DNA of 64,000 nucleotides. Origin: Taxawa tesnikishii (nom. ined.) (Eukaryota > Ascomycota > Dothideomycetes > Dothideales). The position numbers and the translations under genes were made by a program. Of the stretch, positions 1 to 10,699 are shown piece by piece. The stretch covers positions 1,302,001-1,366,000 of the forward strand of contig JAPDRO010000001.1 of NCBI GenBank assembly GCA_030247885.1. The letters run 5' to 3'. Every line of letters begins with the position of its first letter. Within the stretch, counting starts at the first letter, position 1. The notes beneath the pieces were generated by a model. The model was not told where the DNA came from, searched no databases, and worked only from the letters and a program-made list of their open reading frames with translations.

Positions 1-449
1 ACCTGCAATGCCTGCGATCATGAAATATGTGGTTGTCAAGTCAAAGCGAGGACTCCGAACAAGAGAGGCGATCGTGACCGCAGCATTGATCTCTGCGAGC
101 AAGCATCAGCGTTCTGTTCGTGAGTGTATAGCTCCTCCCAAGACGTACCACTCTCGCCTGTAGTGAGCTGGCAGATGTCTCCGTTGGCAGTGCAGTGAGC
201 ATCCGGAAACAGAGGCGAGAAGCCAGGCACGGTGACGTTGAGGGCGTTCAAGTCGAATTCCGGAATGCCGTACCAGACATCGGCCTCGGGCGCAAACATG
301 GAGATGATGAAGACCTTTGGCTTGACCACATACTCCAAGGCTCTCTCTTCCACTCTGGCAACGGCAGCTGGCTTCTTGGGCACAAGGCCAGCCGAAACAA
401 CAGCACTGAGGCCCACGAGAGTAGTGGCAGCAGAGAGGGAGAACCTCAT
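1..449 (-). CDS. Purine nucleoside permease (NUP family), 5' part
   Basis: The 5' part of a gene that runs off the left edge. I read exon 1 as 449..149, an intron at 148..93 (56 bp, gtacgt donor, CTGAT branch region, cag acceptor) and exon 2 from 92 to the edge. The start at 449 (MRFSLSAATTLVG) gives a clear hydrophobic signal peptide ending near VVSAG. The mature part KPKVFIISMFAPEADVWY, then CQLTTGESEINAA across the splice and TTTYFMIAGIAG, is characteristic of the fungal/bacterial NUP family (purine nucleoside permease, related to C. albicans NUP). The family is implicated in nucleoside uptake and is secreted or membrane associated. Only about 130 of the usual 370-400 residues are inside the window. 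Family assignment is firm; the substrate is inferred from the family. Confidence 0.85.
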
Positions 450-1363
450 CCCGACGGGAAGAATTGAGAAGCAGAGGGAAGCTTTCTTGGGAGCACAGCA
501 ACAAGAGAAGAATGGGAGACGGCCTACTCTTCGCAAGCTACCCTGGCGAGAGCTGCAACTTAAATGTGTTTCCTGCACCTAAACTCCAGGTCTATCGTGC
601 CGGGGCTCACCAATGGTGTGGTATTCAGCGCGAGTCCGTGCCAGTGACATTTGCTAGCACGCACGCGATGTCGCTGCGAACCTTTTTTCGTGGTGCAGAG
701 CGTCATCGTAGCTATCGCGAGCTTTCGAGCTGCCGACAAAGCACTAGTGCCCATAGATAAAGCTGCAGGCACAGATAACGACATGGGCTTCCGGGCTATT
801 CGGCTACCTTGCGTGGTGGATGCACGGCCTTGCCTGTTTATCGCGCAGGTTGGCTCGACATGTAGGATTCGCCTTCCGCGTTTTTGCTTTGCCAGGAGCA
901 CACCAGCAGGCGGAGGTGCTCTCGTATGCTCTCGTGTTTGTACATGTTGTGTGCGCTCTGCAAGCCTACGAGAGATCTGCAGTTGCCGTTGATCCCGCAG
1001 TGGAGCCGGACACTAACCCGAAATGCTTGACCGGGAAACTGCCAGCCTTCTTGTCTCCCCCAGCCGCTCTCTCTCTCTCTCTGAGAGTGCAGGTCGTCGG
1101 CCATCCATTTTCATCAACCCGACTACGTACCGCTACATGGACTACAGACACGCCCATCATCAAGAAACATGGCACATTTGTATACATTACTGCGTCCGAG
1201 GTCCACAGACTGACTGGCATTGAGTTGCAGACGAAGACCAAAGAGAGAGTGTGTGCTTCCATAGCTTCGCTGTGCCGCGTACGTATATCCAAGGTCTCGA
1301 GGCCTTCTGTTAGTCATCTCGTTCGAACCCGATGTGCTATTTCCTCTACTGTCGATCGAACAT
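450..1363. other. Intergenic, no gene seen
   Basis: No supported gene. Open frames here show no recognisable protein. A short CT run lies at about 1070-1083. The stretch holds the upstream regions of the permease (-) and of the HET-domain gene (+). Confidence 0.5.
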
Positions 1364-3521
1364 ATGGAAGGTGCGGAAACCAGTCTGTGCCGATGTTGTC
1401 GGGCACTGTCCCTGAGTGTGAAGGACTTTATCACTCCGTGTATCGCGACGGCGGGGTACTTGCGACCGTCGAGACCACTACTCGAGGATACTCCTGGCAA
1501 CTTAATGCAGAGACAATCATGCCCATTATGCCGTCTCATTCTGTTCAATCTAAGCCAACACGAACGGGGAGCATTGCCCGTCAGAGAGACCGTATGGGAC
1601 CTGAGATGGTTTGTTCAGAATCCAGAGTACGACTGGCAAAACGGCCAAGGATCTGCTCTATACGCGAGTTTTCGGGGCTCGCCCCCAGGAAGCATATGTT
1701 GTACAGGATGGAGCTGTTCGAGCTGTTCGAGCATCGGGACACTGTTCGGCTTCTTCGACCACGAGCCGTCAATGAAACCGGTATCGACATCGACCAAGTG
1801 AAAGCTTGGATCCACCGTTGCCAAAGCCTGCACAGCAAAGCTTGCGAGGAAAACATCTTCTTCAAAGGGTATACTGACAAGCAACGCTATTCGTTCTGGA
1901 TCGTTGATGTACGGAACCAGTGTTTGACTAGGATCGGACGAAGGCAAACCTACCTTACGCTGAGCTATGTCTGGGGCACGACAAATAACGTTGCAACAGG
2001 GAAAGCCGACCTCGGCTGGTTCCGTCTACCTGGAGCTTTTCGACGTCTGGATCTCCCTAGAACCATCCGCGATGCTATGGATTTGACACGTGACCTTGGA
2101 TTTCTTTATCTCTGGGTGGATTCTCTCTGTATCGTCTAGGATGACCCAACCTACCGTGATATCGCAATTGCCAACATGGACATGATTTACGGCGATGCTT
2201 TCCTCACCATCGTTGCTGCCACCGGTGACAATGCTGGAGCCGGCCTTCCAGGCTACCGAAGGAACACGCGTGGACGCCCGCAAGCACGTGCGGAGAGAAT
2301 CGGACCTGATCTATCGCTCATAGTCCTGCCGCACTGGGACGCGCAGCTAGGACAATCTACGTATGCACACAGAGGATGGACGCTTCAAGAAGGACGTCTT
2401 TCTCGACGATGCTTGATATTTTTGAACGGTCAAGTCTATTTCTGCTGCAACCGAGCGCTTTGGAGAGAAGACGTCGCCGCCGAGGATCCGAAAGCAAGGC
2501 CAATATATTCTCACATGTTATCGCATGGGATTCTGGGTTTCCTCAACGTACTAACAGATCCTCTGAATGTGTATGGAAGTATGGTACAACAGTTCAGTCT
2601 CCGTTCTCTCACGAAACAGAGCGATGCGGTGCCAGCATTCACAGGCATAGCAAGAGCTCTGTCAACCGTGCTTGGCGACAGCCGTTTCTAGTACGGACTA
2701 CCAGCAGCATACTTCGACTGGGCTCTTCTGTGGAAGAGTAGCTTGCTACAACGCAGGCCGGAGTGGCCTTCATGGTCGTGGGCTGGATGGATTGGACGAA
2801 TCCACTTACCATTCGTGAACACTTCTAAGGCCCAGCGATATTCGGACAGCATTTGCATTCAGTGGCGCATTGTAAAGCCTATCTGGTCATGTTCCGATCA
2901 AGTCGAGTCAATATTAAGCGGCGGCGTAATGGTCACTTGTGAGCAAAGAATCGTCAGAGTCCAGGACATGAGTCATTCGACCAGCTCAGCGAGAGGAAAG
3001 ATGTACAGTGACCGTACGGCAGCACTGCTACAGGAATCTTTGCCGAGACCTACGACACCTTCCACAAACACGCACCTCACTCCTCGGCTTCCCAATGGAA
3101 CGCTTTGCTTTACTACCGTGTCTGCGAGGTTTTCGGTCCACCCTCGTGAGCAGCATCTGCTCGTGTTAAGTGACAGAAACGACGACATCTGCGGTTTTAT
3201 CAACGTTTGCGGCGTGTTAGCCACCCCCAAGCAGAGCGTGAAATCCTGGTCCTCTCCCTGGCGGACGTTGACGACTCGCCGTCTCAGGATCAGTGGAACT
3301 TACTCCGAGAGATGACAGGCCATTACCAGATTTGCGGTCAAGAAACCGTTGATGCCGAAGAACAGATGTACTTCGACGTCATGTGGGTTGTGGAAACTCA
3401 AATCAACGTCGCGAAAGAAAGCGGCGTGCTCGAAAGAGCAGGGGTTGGATTGCTGCATCTACGTGCTGTGAGAAACGCTGTCGATCCCGGGCCCCAAAGG
3501 AGAGATGTACTTCTTTACTGA
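1364..3521 (+). pseudogene. Decayed HET-domain (heterokaryon incompatibility) gene
   Basis: The N-terminal part (from 1364, MEGAETSLCRCCRALSLSV, then SCPLCRLILF) matches the region that precedes HET domains in filamentous fungi. The HET domain core follows: YLTLSYVWG, LPRTIRDAMDLTRDLGFLYLW, VDSLCIV, DMIYGDAFLTIVAA, RGWTLQE, then WPSWSWAGW downstream. HET domains take part in non-self recognition and can trigger cell death after fusion. The gene does not read through. There are two in-frame TAG stops (one at 2137 directly after SLCIV, one at 2689) and two apparent frame changes, one between about 1640 and 1760 and one near 3215-3240. The first stop replaces a residue that is usually Gln, so CAG to TAG is plausible. 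C-to-T changes at CpA are what repeat-induced point mutation gives, but two sites cannot prove it. Frame changes alone could be sequence errors; the stops argue for real decay. Confidence 0.72.
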
Positions 3522-3636
3522 TTGAGGCATGATATTCTCATAGCCACCACCCATCTGCTACCCAGTGTCCACAAAGCGTGGTGCCTTGTATCAAAAGATC
3601 TAGAGGTCGATTCTTTTCCCACCTTGTGGTCAATCT

Positions 3637-4329
3637 TCATACTTTGCTCCCCTCTGTCTCCACTCTACCCTCTGCCTGTTTCTGCTTCAACCTCCTATCC
3701 CTCCTCTCCCTCCACTCACCTTCCAACATACTAAACTCGTACAAATCATCCCAGCCGCCATTGAACCACAGCGCCTCTCTCTTCACTCCTTCCGGAACGA
3801 ACCCCATCCTCTCATACAGCCTTCTAGCGCCCTCGTTCCAACCAAACGCCCCAATGCCGATCCGGTGCAAGCCCGCCATCTCGAAGCCCCAATGCAGCAC
3901 CCATTCAATAGCCTCCGAGCCGTAACCCTGGTTCTGGTACGGCTGCTGGATACCCAAGCCTATCATGGTGCTCCTGTGATGTCTGAACATCATGTCCGAG
4001 GGCCCGCTCAGCGTGATCGCGCCGATAGGAATGGGTTTCGCGGCCTCGCTACCGACGACGGCGCTGGCGTCCGTTGGCACGGGTGGAGGTAGGCAGATCA
4101 CGGCGACGAGTAGGCAACCCTCGTGCCATTTTTTCATGCCCTCGAGATCCCTTTTGGACGGCGGGAGAAGGAAGCCGTTGTACAGGTTTGCGTAGGCTTC
4201 TGTGTCGAGCATTCTGGCGAGGAAGAAGTCCTCGTCTTCCGGCCATGAGGGCGCGCGATAGCTGAGCCGCTTCGAGCGGAAGAGGTTCGCCGCTGACTTC
4301 GAGTATGGCTTGGGTCCGTTTGTGGACAT
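3637..4329 (-). CDS. GNAT-family N-acetyltransferase
   Basis: A single-exon 230-residue protein starting MSTNGPKPYSKSAANLF. It has the RimJ/RimL-type GNAT layout: an N-terminal segment RSKRLSYRAPSWPEDEDFF, a central strand IPIGAITLSGPSDMMF, the acetyl-CoA loop QNQGYGSEAIEW (Q-x-x-G-x-G/A signature) at about residues 133-144, and AGLHRIGIGAFGWNEGARRLYERMGF as the C-terminal half. The product would transfer acetyl from acetyl-CoA to an amine; the acceptor (protein N-terminus, polyamine, antibiotic or other) cannot be told. No signal peptide, so probably cytosolic. A TATA-like stretch lies about 140 bp upstream. The C-terminus is basic and Arg/Glu-rich. The family is firm, the substrate unknown. 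Confidence 0.88.
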   Translation of the reverse strand: MSTNGPKPYSKSAANLFRSKRLSYRAPSWPEDEDFFLARMLDTEAYANLYNGFLLPPSKRDLEGMKKWHEGCLLVAVICLPPPVPTDASAVVGSEAAKPIPIGAITLSGPSDMMFRHHRSTMIGLGIQQPYQNQGYGSEAIEWVLHWGFEMAGLHRIGIGAFGWNEGARRLYERMGFVPEGVKREALWFNGGWDDLYEFSMLEGEWRERRDRRLKQKQAEGRVETEGSKV

Positions 4330-5324
4330 GATTGTCTTGCGAGATGAGTTCTCTTCACAGATGGTTGAGCTGGTTTATCTTCGTGCTTGAGTGAAACTGG
4401 ATGAGCCGTTGTTGGGAAAGGTCGAGCTGACACTGAGATAGATGTACAAACATCGGGGCTATGGTAGAACTATATATACGCGTATGTTTGGTACGTTCGA
4501 ATGATGCGTTGTGTGAGTTGCATGAGAGCGTTGTTTCGATCGGCCGAGTCAGACGGCCGAGTCACCGGCGTCCCAATAAGGAAGCTGGATAGCGGTGGAC
4601 GGGAAGGACCTAAGGCATCCAACGCCGGGCATCACTGTTCTGGCGGCAACACGCAACGAGTTTCTTCAAATGCGCACAGGGCATAGGAGATCAGGCGGAC
4701 GAGTTGTTAACGAAGATGGGAGATAAACAACAGATGAAAGTGGTCGGCAGCACAGAGGGGACTTTGATTGGCGCTCTTGTACGCTGCAGGGACGCGCGAG
4801 CAGCGAGCTACGTGTGCAGACACGCGTACGTTTGCAAAGCGTGTGTTGTCTGGTTACGACAACAAGAATTACGGCAACAGGAATTGCGACGCTGGGTCAA
4901 ATACGAGAGACACGATGTATCTATTGCGCGGCCTTGTCCAGCGTTGCGTTGCATACGCCTCGAAAATATCGTTTTGAGACGCAGTGCGCTTACAGGCAGT
5001 CACTTCGTCGCGCATGCGGTACCTGAGAGAACGCAGTTGCAGGATGCCATAAGTACCTTAGGAAGCTCTGTGGCCTGGTTTCACCGGTGTGAGACGCCAC
5101 GATGATCAGCTGCACTTGGGCATTCGCGAGGATTGCCACAGAGTCGTGGCAGGCCTAGTCATATAACCGGGAGACAAAGCTGGGGAAAAGTCTGAAGAAG
5201 GAAGGAATGGAGGAGAAAAGTTTACTGCAGCGAGTCGGCAGAACCAAGCTATTTGCTGACGGGTTAGTGGTAAACGAAACAAGTTCTTCCAAGATTGTCC
5301 GAACATGCTGGCAATCCACGCCGT
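4330..5324. other. Intergenic, no gene seen
   Basis: About 1 kb without a recognisable gene, between the 5' end of the GNAT gene and the 3' end of the POF1-like gene. Apart from the TATA-like site at 4471 I see nothing distinct. Confidence 0.5.
4471..4479 (-). promoter_or_regulatory. Probable TATA element of the GNAT gene
   Basis: The run tatatatac lies about 140 bp upstream of the GNAT start codon at 4329, and no other gene start is close. Position and sequence fit a fungal core promoter element; no experimental support. Confidence 0.35.
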
Positions 5325-6236
5325 TCAAGCCATCTTACTCCCTCGATCATCAGTCTCATAGATTCTTTCCACCTGCACCGCCTCCGCAACCCCCTCTGTA
5401 CACAGCTTGCCGACCTCCTCCCAGTCCCCCTTCTTCGCCGCCCGTCGCACCCGTGTACTACTCACTCCGACTCCCTCCCCAGCCTCGACCACATCAATTT
5501 GTTTGGCCCACTCCCTTTTGCCGCCGTCTTTCTCCATCTCACCCTTCCCTAGCCTCTCAATGAATGCCTTCTGCTGCTCGATCGTACCGTATTCTTCAGT
5601 AGGACGCAGCGTGACACGCAATCGGTGTCCGTTGTCAAAGTACGGGTTCAGCGCCGAGAAGGGCGGGTCGAACTTGGGATAGTATTTGGCAGCGAAGAAC
5701 CTCGTAAGTGTGTCGAAACCAAGAATGTGGATGTGGATGGGTTTATCGGGGTATGTAGACGCGCCCTCGTCCGCTATGGCAGCTGATTTGTCCGTATAGT
5801 ATGGCGCGTTTGTGAGTCCAATGTCAATTGATGGAAGAGTGTACTCTTGATTGCTATTCTTGAGGTCCTTGAGCAAGTCCTCGGCGAATACTGTCATCAG
5901 TGCGAGTCGCTCGGGGAACGAAGCTGCGGAGGGTGCCTTGTCGGCATTGTGCGTGCTGAAGAGGAGCAGAAACCGGTATGGAGGTTGGTGTTCTCCTGTG
6001 AAAGAGGTGTGTAGTGCGGTCTTGGCAAGCAAGAGATGTGCTCTGGACGGTGGGTTGAAGGAGGAATCGAGGATGAGGAGAGTCTTTGGGGAAGGCGGGG
6101 CTGAACTGGATGGGTTTATGCTCTTCACGACACGAAACGTGGAACGCGAGGACTGGAAGGCTTTCAGTGAAGACTCCAATTGGGGGAGAACGGAGCGAAG
6201 TTTGTTTGCAGGAGCAGACATTTCGAAAGAAGTCAT
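5325..6236 (-). CDS. Nicotinamide-nucleotide adenylyltransferase-like protein (POF1-like)
   Basis: A single-exon 303-residue protein, start MTSFEMSAPANKLRS. It carries the nucleotidyltransferase (HIGH superfamily) signature in the form LLILDSSFNPPSRAHLLLA at about residues 52-70, where the usual GSFNPPH-x-GH is written SSFNPPSRAH. HIHILGFDTLTRFFAAKYYP (about 163-182) is the typical mid-domain GxDxxxRF region, and VGVSSTRVRRAAKKGDW near residue 262 is the ISSTxxR nucleotide-binding motif. This set is found in NMN adenylyltransferase relatives, especially the fungal group around yeast Pof1/YCL047C. Predicted role: nucleotidyl transfer in NAD metabolism or a related repair role. No introns and no signal peptide. 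Because the GH of HxGH reads AH, the exact activity is less certain than the fold. Confidence 0.8.
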   Translation of the reverse strand: MTSFEMSAPANKLRSVLPQLESSLKAFQSSRSTFRVVKSINPSSSAPPSPKTLLILDSSFNPPSRAHLLLAKTALHTSFTGEHQPPYRFLLLFSTHNADKAPSAASFPERLALMTVFAEDLLKDLKNSNQEYTLPSIDIGLTNAPYYTDKSAAIADEGASTYPDKPIHIHILGFDTLTRFFAAKYYPKFDPPFSALNPYFDNGHRLRVTLRPTEEYGTIEQQKAFIERLGKGEMEKDGGKREWAKQIDVVEAGEGVGVSSTRVRRAAKKGDWEEVGKLCTEGVAEAVQVERIYETDDRGSKMA

Positions 6237-6628
6237 TGCTTGAGGACTTGAAGTGTTGAGGAAGGGTGCGAATGGAGATGGAGACGTTCGGGCAAGGAGT
6301 ATGACGAAACAAGCCGTGTTACGGTATATACTACCTCAAGCAAGGTTCTGCAAGACACATTCAGTTTCCGGGTCAGTTGTATTAATCTTCACCTAATGAT
6401 ATACTGCGGTGAAAGAATTCGGTAATGTTTGAGATGTAGTAGTAGAAGAAGAAGTAGAAGGCGTTAGGGAATGCGGTACACTGGGCCGCCTGATTGGCTG
6501 GGCTGACTTGCGCATCTCTGCCAAGCTCCTTGTACCGGTGGTAACTACATCCTCCAGCCAAACCTCACGCCTTGAAGAGAGCGTGATCGATCCCTCACAC
6601 CAAGTACAGCTTCCTGCGGCAACTCATC

Positions 6629-7339
6629 ATGGTCGCTGAAATTGCTCGCCAGAGCACCTCTGCCGCGGGCAAGATTGCCCACATGGCGACCTACAAGGTG
6701 TGTATCCGTCCTGCATCCTTCTAACACCAGCAACAGTGAGTCCTGAGATTCGTCGCAGAAATACACCGTCCAGCCGACCGGTATCTGGGCTCGTATCAAC
6801 AACTTCTTTGCTGTCGACTCCAAGCGCTCTACCGGTATTCCCCTCAACCCTCAGTTCCGTAACCCAACGCCCGGTGCCGGCGACCCCAAGCTCTACGACG
6901 ACCCCGTCACTGTCCCCGCCGCGGACCTCGCAGAGAACCCATATTGGAAGCGTGATGTGCGAAGGCAATATGCACAGCCGAGTGTGATCACCCAGCGCGA
7001 CGTCGTCGCGCTGTTGACGGTGGGCAGCAAGGCGAGCCCGAAGGAGGACGTGCTGCAAATCGGAGATGCTGGTACCAAGCAGTTGGTGGCGCTGAAGGAC
7101 GAGGGCGAAAAGGGCCTCGCGGCATTCTTTGAGAAAGACAAGAAGGTGCTGGCTGGTGTGCTGAAACAGAACGGAATGCCACCGCTTCCCCCAACAATGA
7201 GCCCATTGAAGGCGGGGAAGAGGTACGAGATGCTCAAGGAGCAGTCTTACGGCGCTACGTATGTTGTATATATGCTTCCGAAAGTCAAGAATAAATTTGC
7301 TAACGATCGAGCAGCTACACATGTAGAACATTCGAATAG
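6629..7339 (+). CDS. nuo21.3: NADH:ubiquinone oxidoreductase 21.3 kDa subunit (complex I)
   Basis: I read three exons: 6629..6697, 6759..7258 and 7315..7339, with introns of 61 and 56 bp (the second with a CTAAC branch point). The protein begins MVAEIARQSTSAAGKIAHMATYK, continues KYTVQPTGIWARINNFFAVD, RSTGIPLNPQFRNPTPG and YWKRDVRRQYAQPSVITQ, and ends in YEMLKEQSYGATYTCRTFE. This matches the fungus-specific accessory subunit known as 21.3 kDa in Neurospora and NUZM in Yarrowia. It belongs to complex I of the mitochondrial inner membrane; the family has no known catalytic role and supports assembly or stability. About 197 residues, as expected. The frame is intact across all exons. Confidence 0.9.
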
Positions 7340-7756
7340 ATGGCTGGCCTTGGAGGCTGTCAATGGAATCAACTGTACATATATACCTATTCCTTGCCAG
7401 CTGGTGTCCTCTGGTTTCTGTGAAATCCTGTCCCTCGAACGGGACCACGACCACAGAACAAGCGTTCATGAAGCCTTTGATCGAAGATGTTGTACTGCAA
7501 CAGCCCCCAATATCGGCCAACTATTTCAAGCATCGCATGGAATACGTGAACCCACTGACAATTTGCTGGGCATAGGTTTGCGGGTGCTGTGGGTCCTCTT
7601 TCGTTTCGGGAAAGAGCGAAGGGTGCGCTTTCTCTCCACCGCAAAACCACAACTACAAACGCAATCATCTCGCGAAGCGCGAGTATAACGCGTCGCGTAC
7701 TCATTTTCACATCTCAGACTACGCATAATAACATCCATCAACTCTAATCAGCTTTC
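7340..7756. other. Intergenic, no gene seen
   Basis: Contains the 3' flank of the complex I subunit gene and the upstream region of the RING gene. No supported coding sequence or clear repeat. Confidence 0.5.
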
Positions 7757-10296
7757 ATGGCCTCCAACGACGGAAGCACCGGTGCCAGAGACCTCGACCC
7801 GCGCGATATCATCTTCAGCTGCAGCATCTGCCACGCCACCGTCTCCGATATATATAAGAATCCCGAGAGCAACAAGGGCTTGAGCGACGGCCGTGGGCCC
7901 GATGAACGAGACGTTACAAAGTTCTTTTAACGGAATGTGCTCATCTCACTTGTGGAAAACATCTGCAAGGCGGAGGTACGTCGATACTGAACATTTCTGA
8001 GCGTGGCAGCGCTAAACGCGATTAAAGGTGCCCCTTTCCATCCAGCTGGTCAGCACCCGAAGAGCATCTGTCCGGTTTGCGTGAGGGACGACGGCGACAA
8101 GCGCCCCAAAGACCTCTTCGCCATCCGTGGCTTCTCACCTGGGGAATATGACGATGACATTCCGAACAACTGGTTCGAGGTGCCCCCAATTCAGTTGGAT
8201 GCGAAAGTGCCGGGCATGGAGGCATTGCGGGTCAGTGCCACTGACGGCTTGTGAGCTCCTGCGCATGGCTGACGCCTTATGACAGTTTCAGTACCTTACG
8301 TTGGTCAGATACAGCACGTCGATCACCGAGCAGACGCGCAAAATCCGATTGAAGTATGCGAGAACGTATGAGATGCTCTCCCGGGAAAAGAATGAGCGCC
8401 GCCAGCTGCAAAGTCAAGCGCAACACTTGAAAGCCAGGATTACAGAACTCGAATCCGCCGAAAAAGCGCTCAGAAGATGGAAGGAGAAGGAGCCAGCTAT
8501 CAATCACTATCTAAAGGTTCTTACGGACATGGCAGGGTGCGTGACGTTAGATTGCTGGATGTACAGGCGGCTAACAATTGCTTCAGAGAACTGAACGATT
8601 TGCGTGACCTGGCGGAACGGGCAGGCTACAAGGTGCCTCGTCGCAGTTACGCTTTCGATCCTGAGGCAGCAGAGACGCCGGGAAGAATGAAACCTGTAAA
8701 GGTCAGCGATGGGGATGTTGACATGGTGGATAACTACTATCCGAACGGCAACCTCACCAGTGGACATGAAGCAGCACTCGGAACGAAAAGAGGTAGTTCA
8801 GCCACAACACGTATGATCCTCCTCATGCGTCCGTTTACTAGTGGTCATTGACACGCCTCTAGTTGTCGATGGTGGTATCGGCTCGAATCCATCTGCTCGG
8901 AAGCGAAAACATGGACAGTATGAAGCAGACTTCACCGAAATACGGCAGCCACGCACAAGCACGTTACGAAGAGACAGCCGAGACCTGATGCCTCCTCCGG
9001 CCTTGCCTACTATGAAACGAACACAACAGCAGATGTCAGAAGCCATGGACGTCGATGATGCTCGTCCTCAAGTCTTGAACCCGACCAACAGGCCTGTTCA
9101 TGCCGCCGGTCACAGCATAACACAAGGTCCTACAATACAGGTCTTCAATGATGATGAATGGCAGGTCCCTGTTAGCCAAGCGCAGTCTGTGCCACGACGC
9201 AATGCCCCAGAGCGGCCTCTGCCAGAATTAGCGATGATGAGTGGCGCTATCCTACAGGACGACCGAACAGTACACAATCGATTAGATGTTACGGGATATG
9301 CTCAGCCGTCACAACTCAACTCCCAGAGACATGTTTCGCAAGCCGAGAATTTCGCAAGTCAGAACCATTCGAACTCACTGCATCAACAGCATCCCCACGG
9401 CGCAAGCTATTCCGATGCTCGAAACCCATCCGCCATGCCGCAGAATTCCGTGTCTGGTGGTACGCACAATCTACATGTCTCTCGATGGCGGTCATCTTTA
9501 CCGTTCTCCCAATCACGAATAGAGCAGCAGAAATCGCCCCAAGTTCGCAATGTACGCCGGCCGCCGCCCGCGACGCCAGTGGCGCATCATCTATCGCGCC
9601 CACGAGCGGTCAGGGAGCGTCCTGCCGTACCAGCGACACCTTCTCCACAAAGATCAGCAGCCTCAGGCAGCGCCCTGATGCTTCCGTAGCGAGCCCGTTC
9701 TTCCGAGCCGAAGCGTCCAGAGAAAGGCCATTCGATAGAAGACAAATCTATCGACCGCCTACGCAGTATGAGAACAGAGAAACTCAACATATACCGCAAA
9801 GCTATAGAATGGCGCCAGACCCAAGGGCACCTGCCTATACGCAGCCTGAAATTGCTCGGGCTTTGAACGGACTATCCTTCATCCAAAGCCCTCAGATGAT
9901 TTCCAGAGACCAGCCCCTGTACGATCAATCTCCTGCCAGATACACAAGATACTCGCAAACTCCTGCTATCCCGCAAACACCACGAGATGCCCAAGGTCTG
10001 CTTATGAGACCAGACGGTCTACAAAGCAGACATCGGCAGAGCCTTCGCAGCGGAAACCTCTCGCAGTCGCACAGCAAGCGGCTCCACTACCTACGGTACA
10101 GCCATCGCTCCCAGCGCTCTATGTCCCTCAGTCACGAAGGGGCTATGCGCAAGACGAGGCTCTGTTGGCTAGTGTGCCAGGAGTCAAAGGGCTTGCGCTC
10201 AACTCTCAAGCAGGTGAATCGTACGCTGGTGTTCCGTATGGTCAACCACGTGGTCCATGTTCTTCTACCGGCGGCCGTCGGAGCGTCAGGCGCTGA
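7757..10296 (+). CDS. RING-type zinc finger and coiled-coil protein (Zip3/RNF212/HEI10-like layout)
   Basis: Multi-exon gene. I read exons 7757..7975, 8028..8230, 8286..8536, 8587..8810 and 8863..10296. The N-terminus has a RING-like set: FSCSICHATV, then TECAHLTCGKHL, then SICPVCVRDD. A coiled coil follows (about residues 170-215, RKIRLKYARTYEMLSREKNERRQLQ), then a long disordered tail rich in Ser, Pro, Gln and Arg. This order (RING, coiled coil, disordered basic tail) is that of meiotic SUMO/ubiquitin ligases such as Zip3, RNF212 and HEI10, but the similarity is architectural and I am not certain of the family. The frame breaks three times, near 7924-7930 (a T run), between 9640 and 9690, and near 10000-10020, each in the -1 sense. 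Both protein halves stay sensible, ending RRGYAQDEALLASVPGV...RRSVRR. These look like single missing bases, not decay. Confidence 0.55.
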
Positions 10297-10699
10297 ATAC
10301 TGCAACTACTCAAGGCAGGACGTGTAACGGGTTCTATGTTTGGCACTGTGGCTTTGGCTAGATCAAGGCTACTCGGAGCAGTGCTGTTGCTTGTGCTAGC
10401 TGACACGACACGACAGTCTGGATCTATGTCCTAAATCTCGCTCCCATTCTCTGTCTTTTACCTTTCCAAAAACTTTCTAGCCTGTTTTGTTCCAGATTAC
10501 TAGTATACATTTCTCGGTCTCCGCAATAATGTTCTCCCGGACAGAGTTGTGGATCATGACGTTGAGGCTGTACCCCACCATCTGTTTACGGGTTGAGAAC
10601 AACCCCTCCCCTCTTCGCATATTGCACATATCCAAGGGATAGATATCTTTCGTTGGTCCAATTCTACTGCCGCTGGTCTTGCAAGCATATTTCGGCAGA
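10297..10699. other. Intergenic, no gene seen
   Basis: About 400 bp between the RING gene and the SDR gene, probably terminator and promoter. No recognisable coding sequence. Confidence 0.5.

Noticed and set aside
1300-1345. gttcgaacccg resembling a tRNA B box
   Set aside because: No A box at the right distance and no cloverleaf could be drawn.
820-1363. Open frame continuing upstream of the HET region
   Set aside because: The upstream part does not look like protein; the HET N-terminal region is in a different frame starting at 1364.
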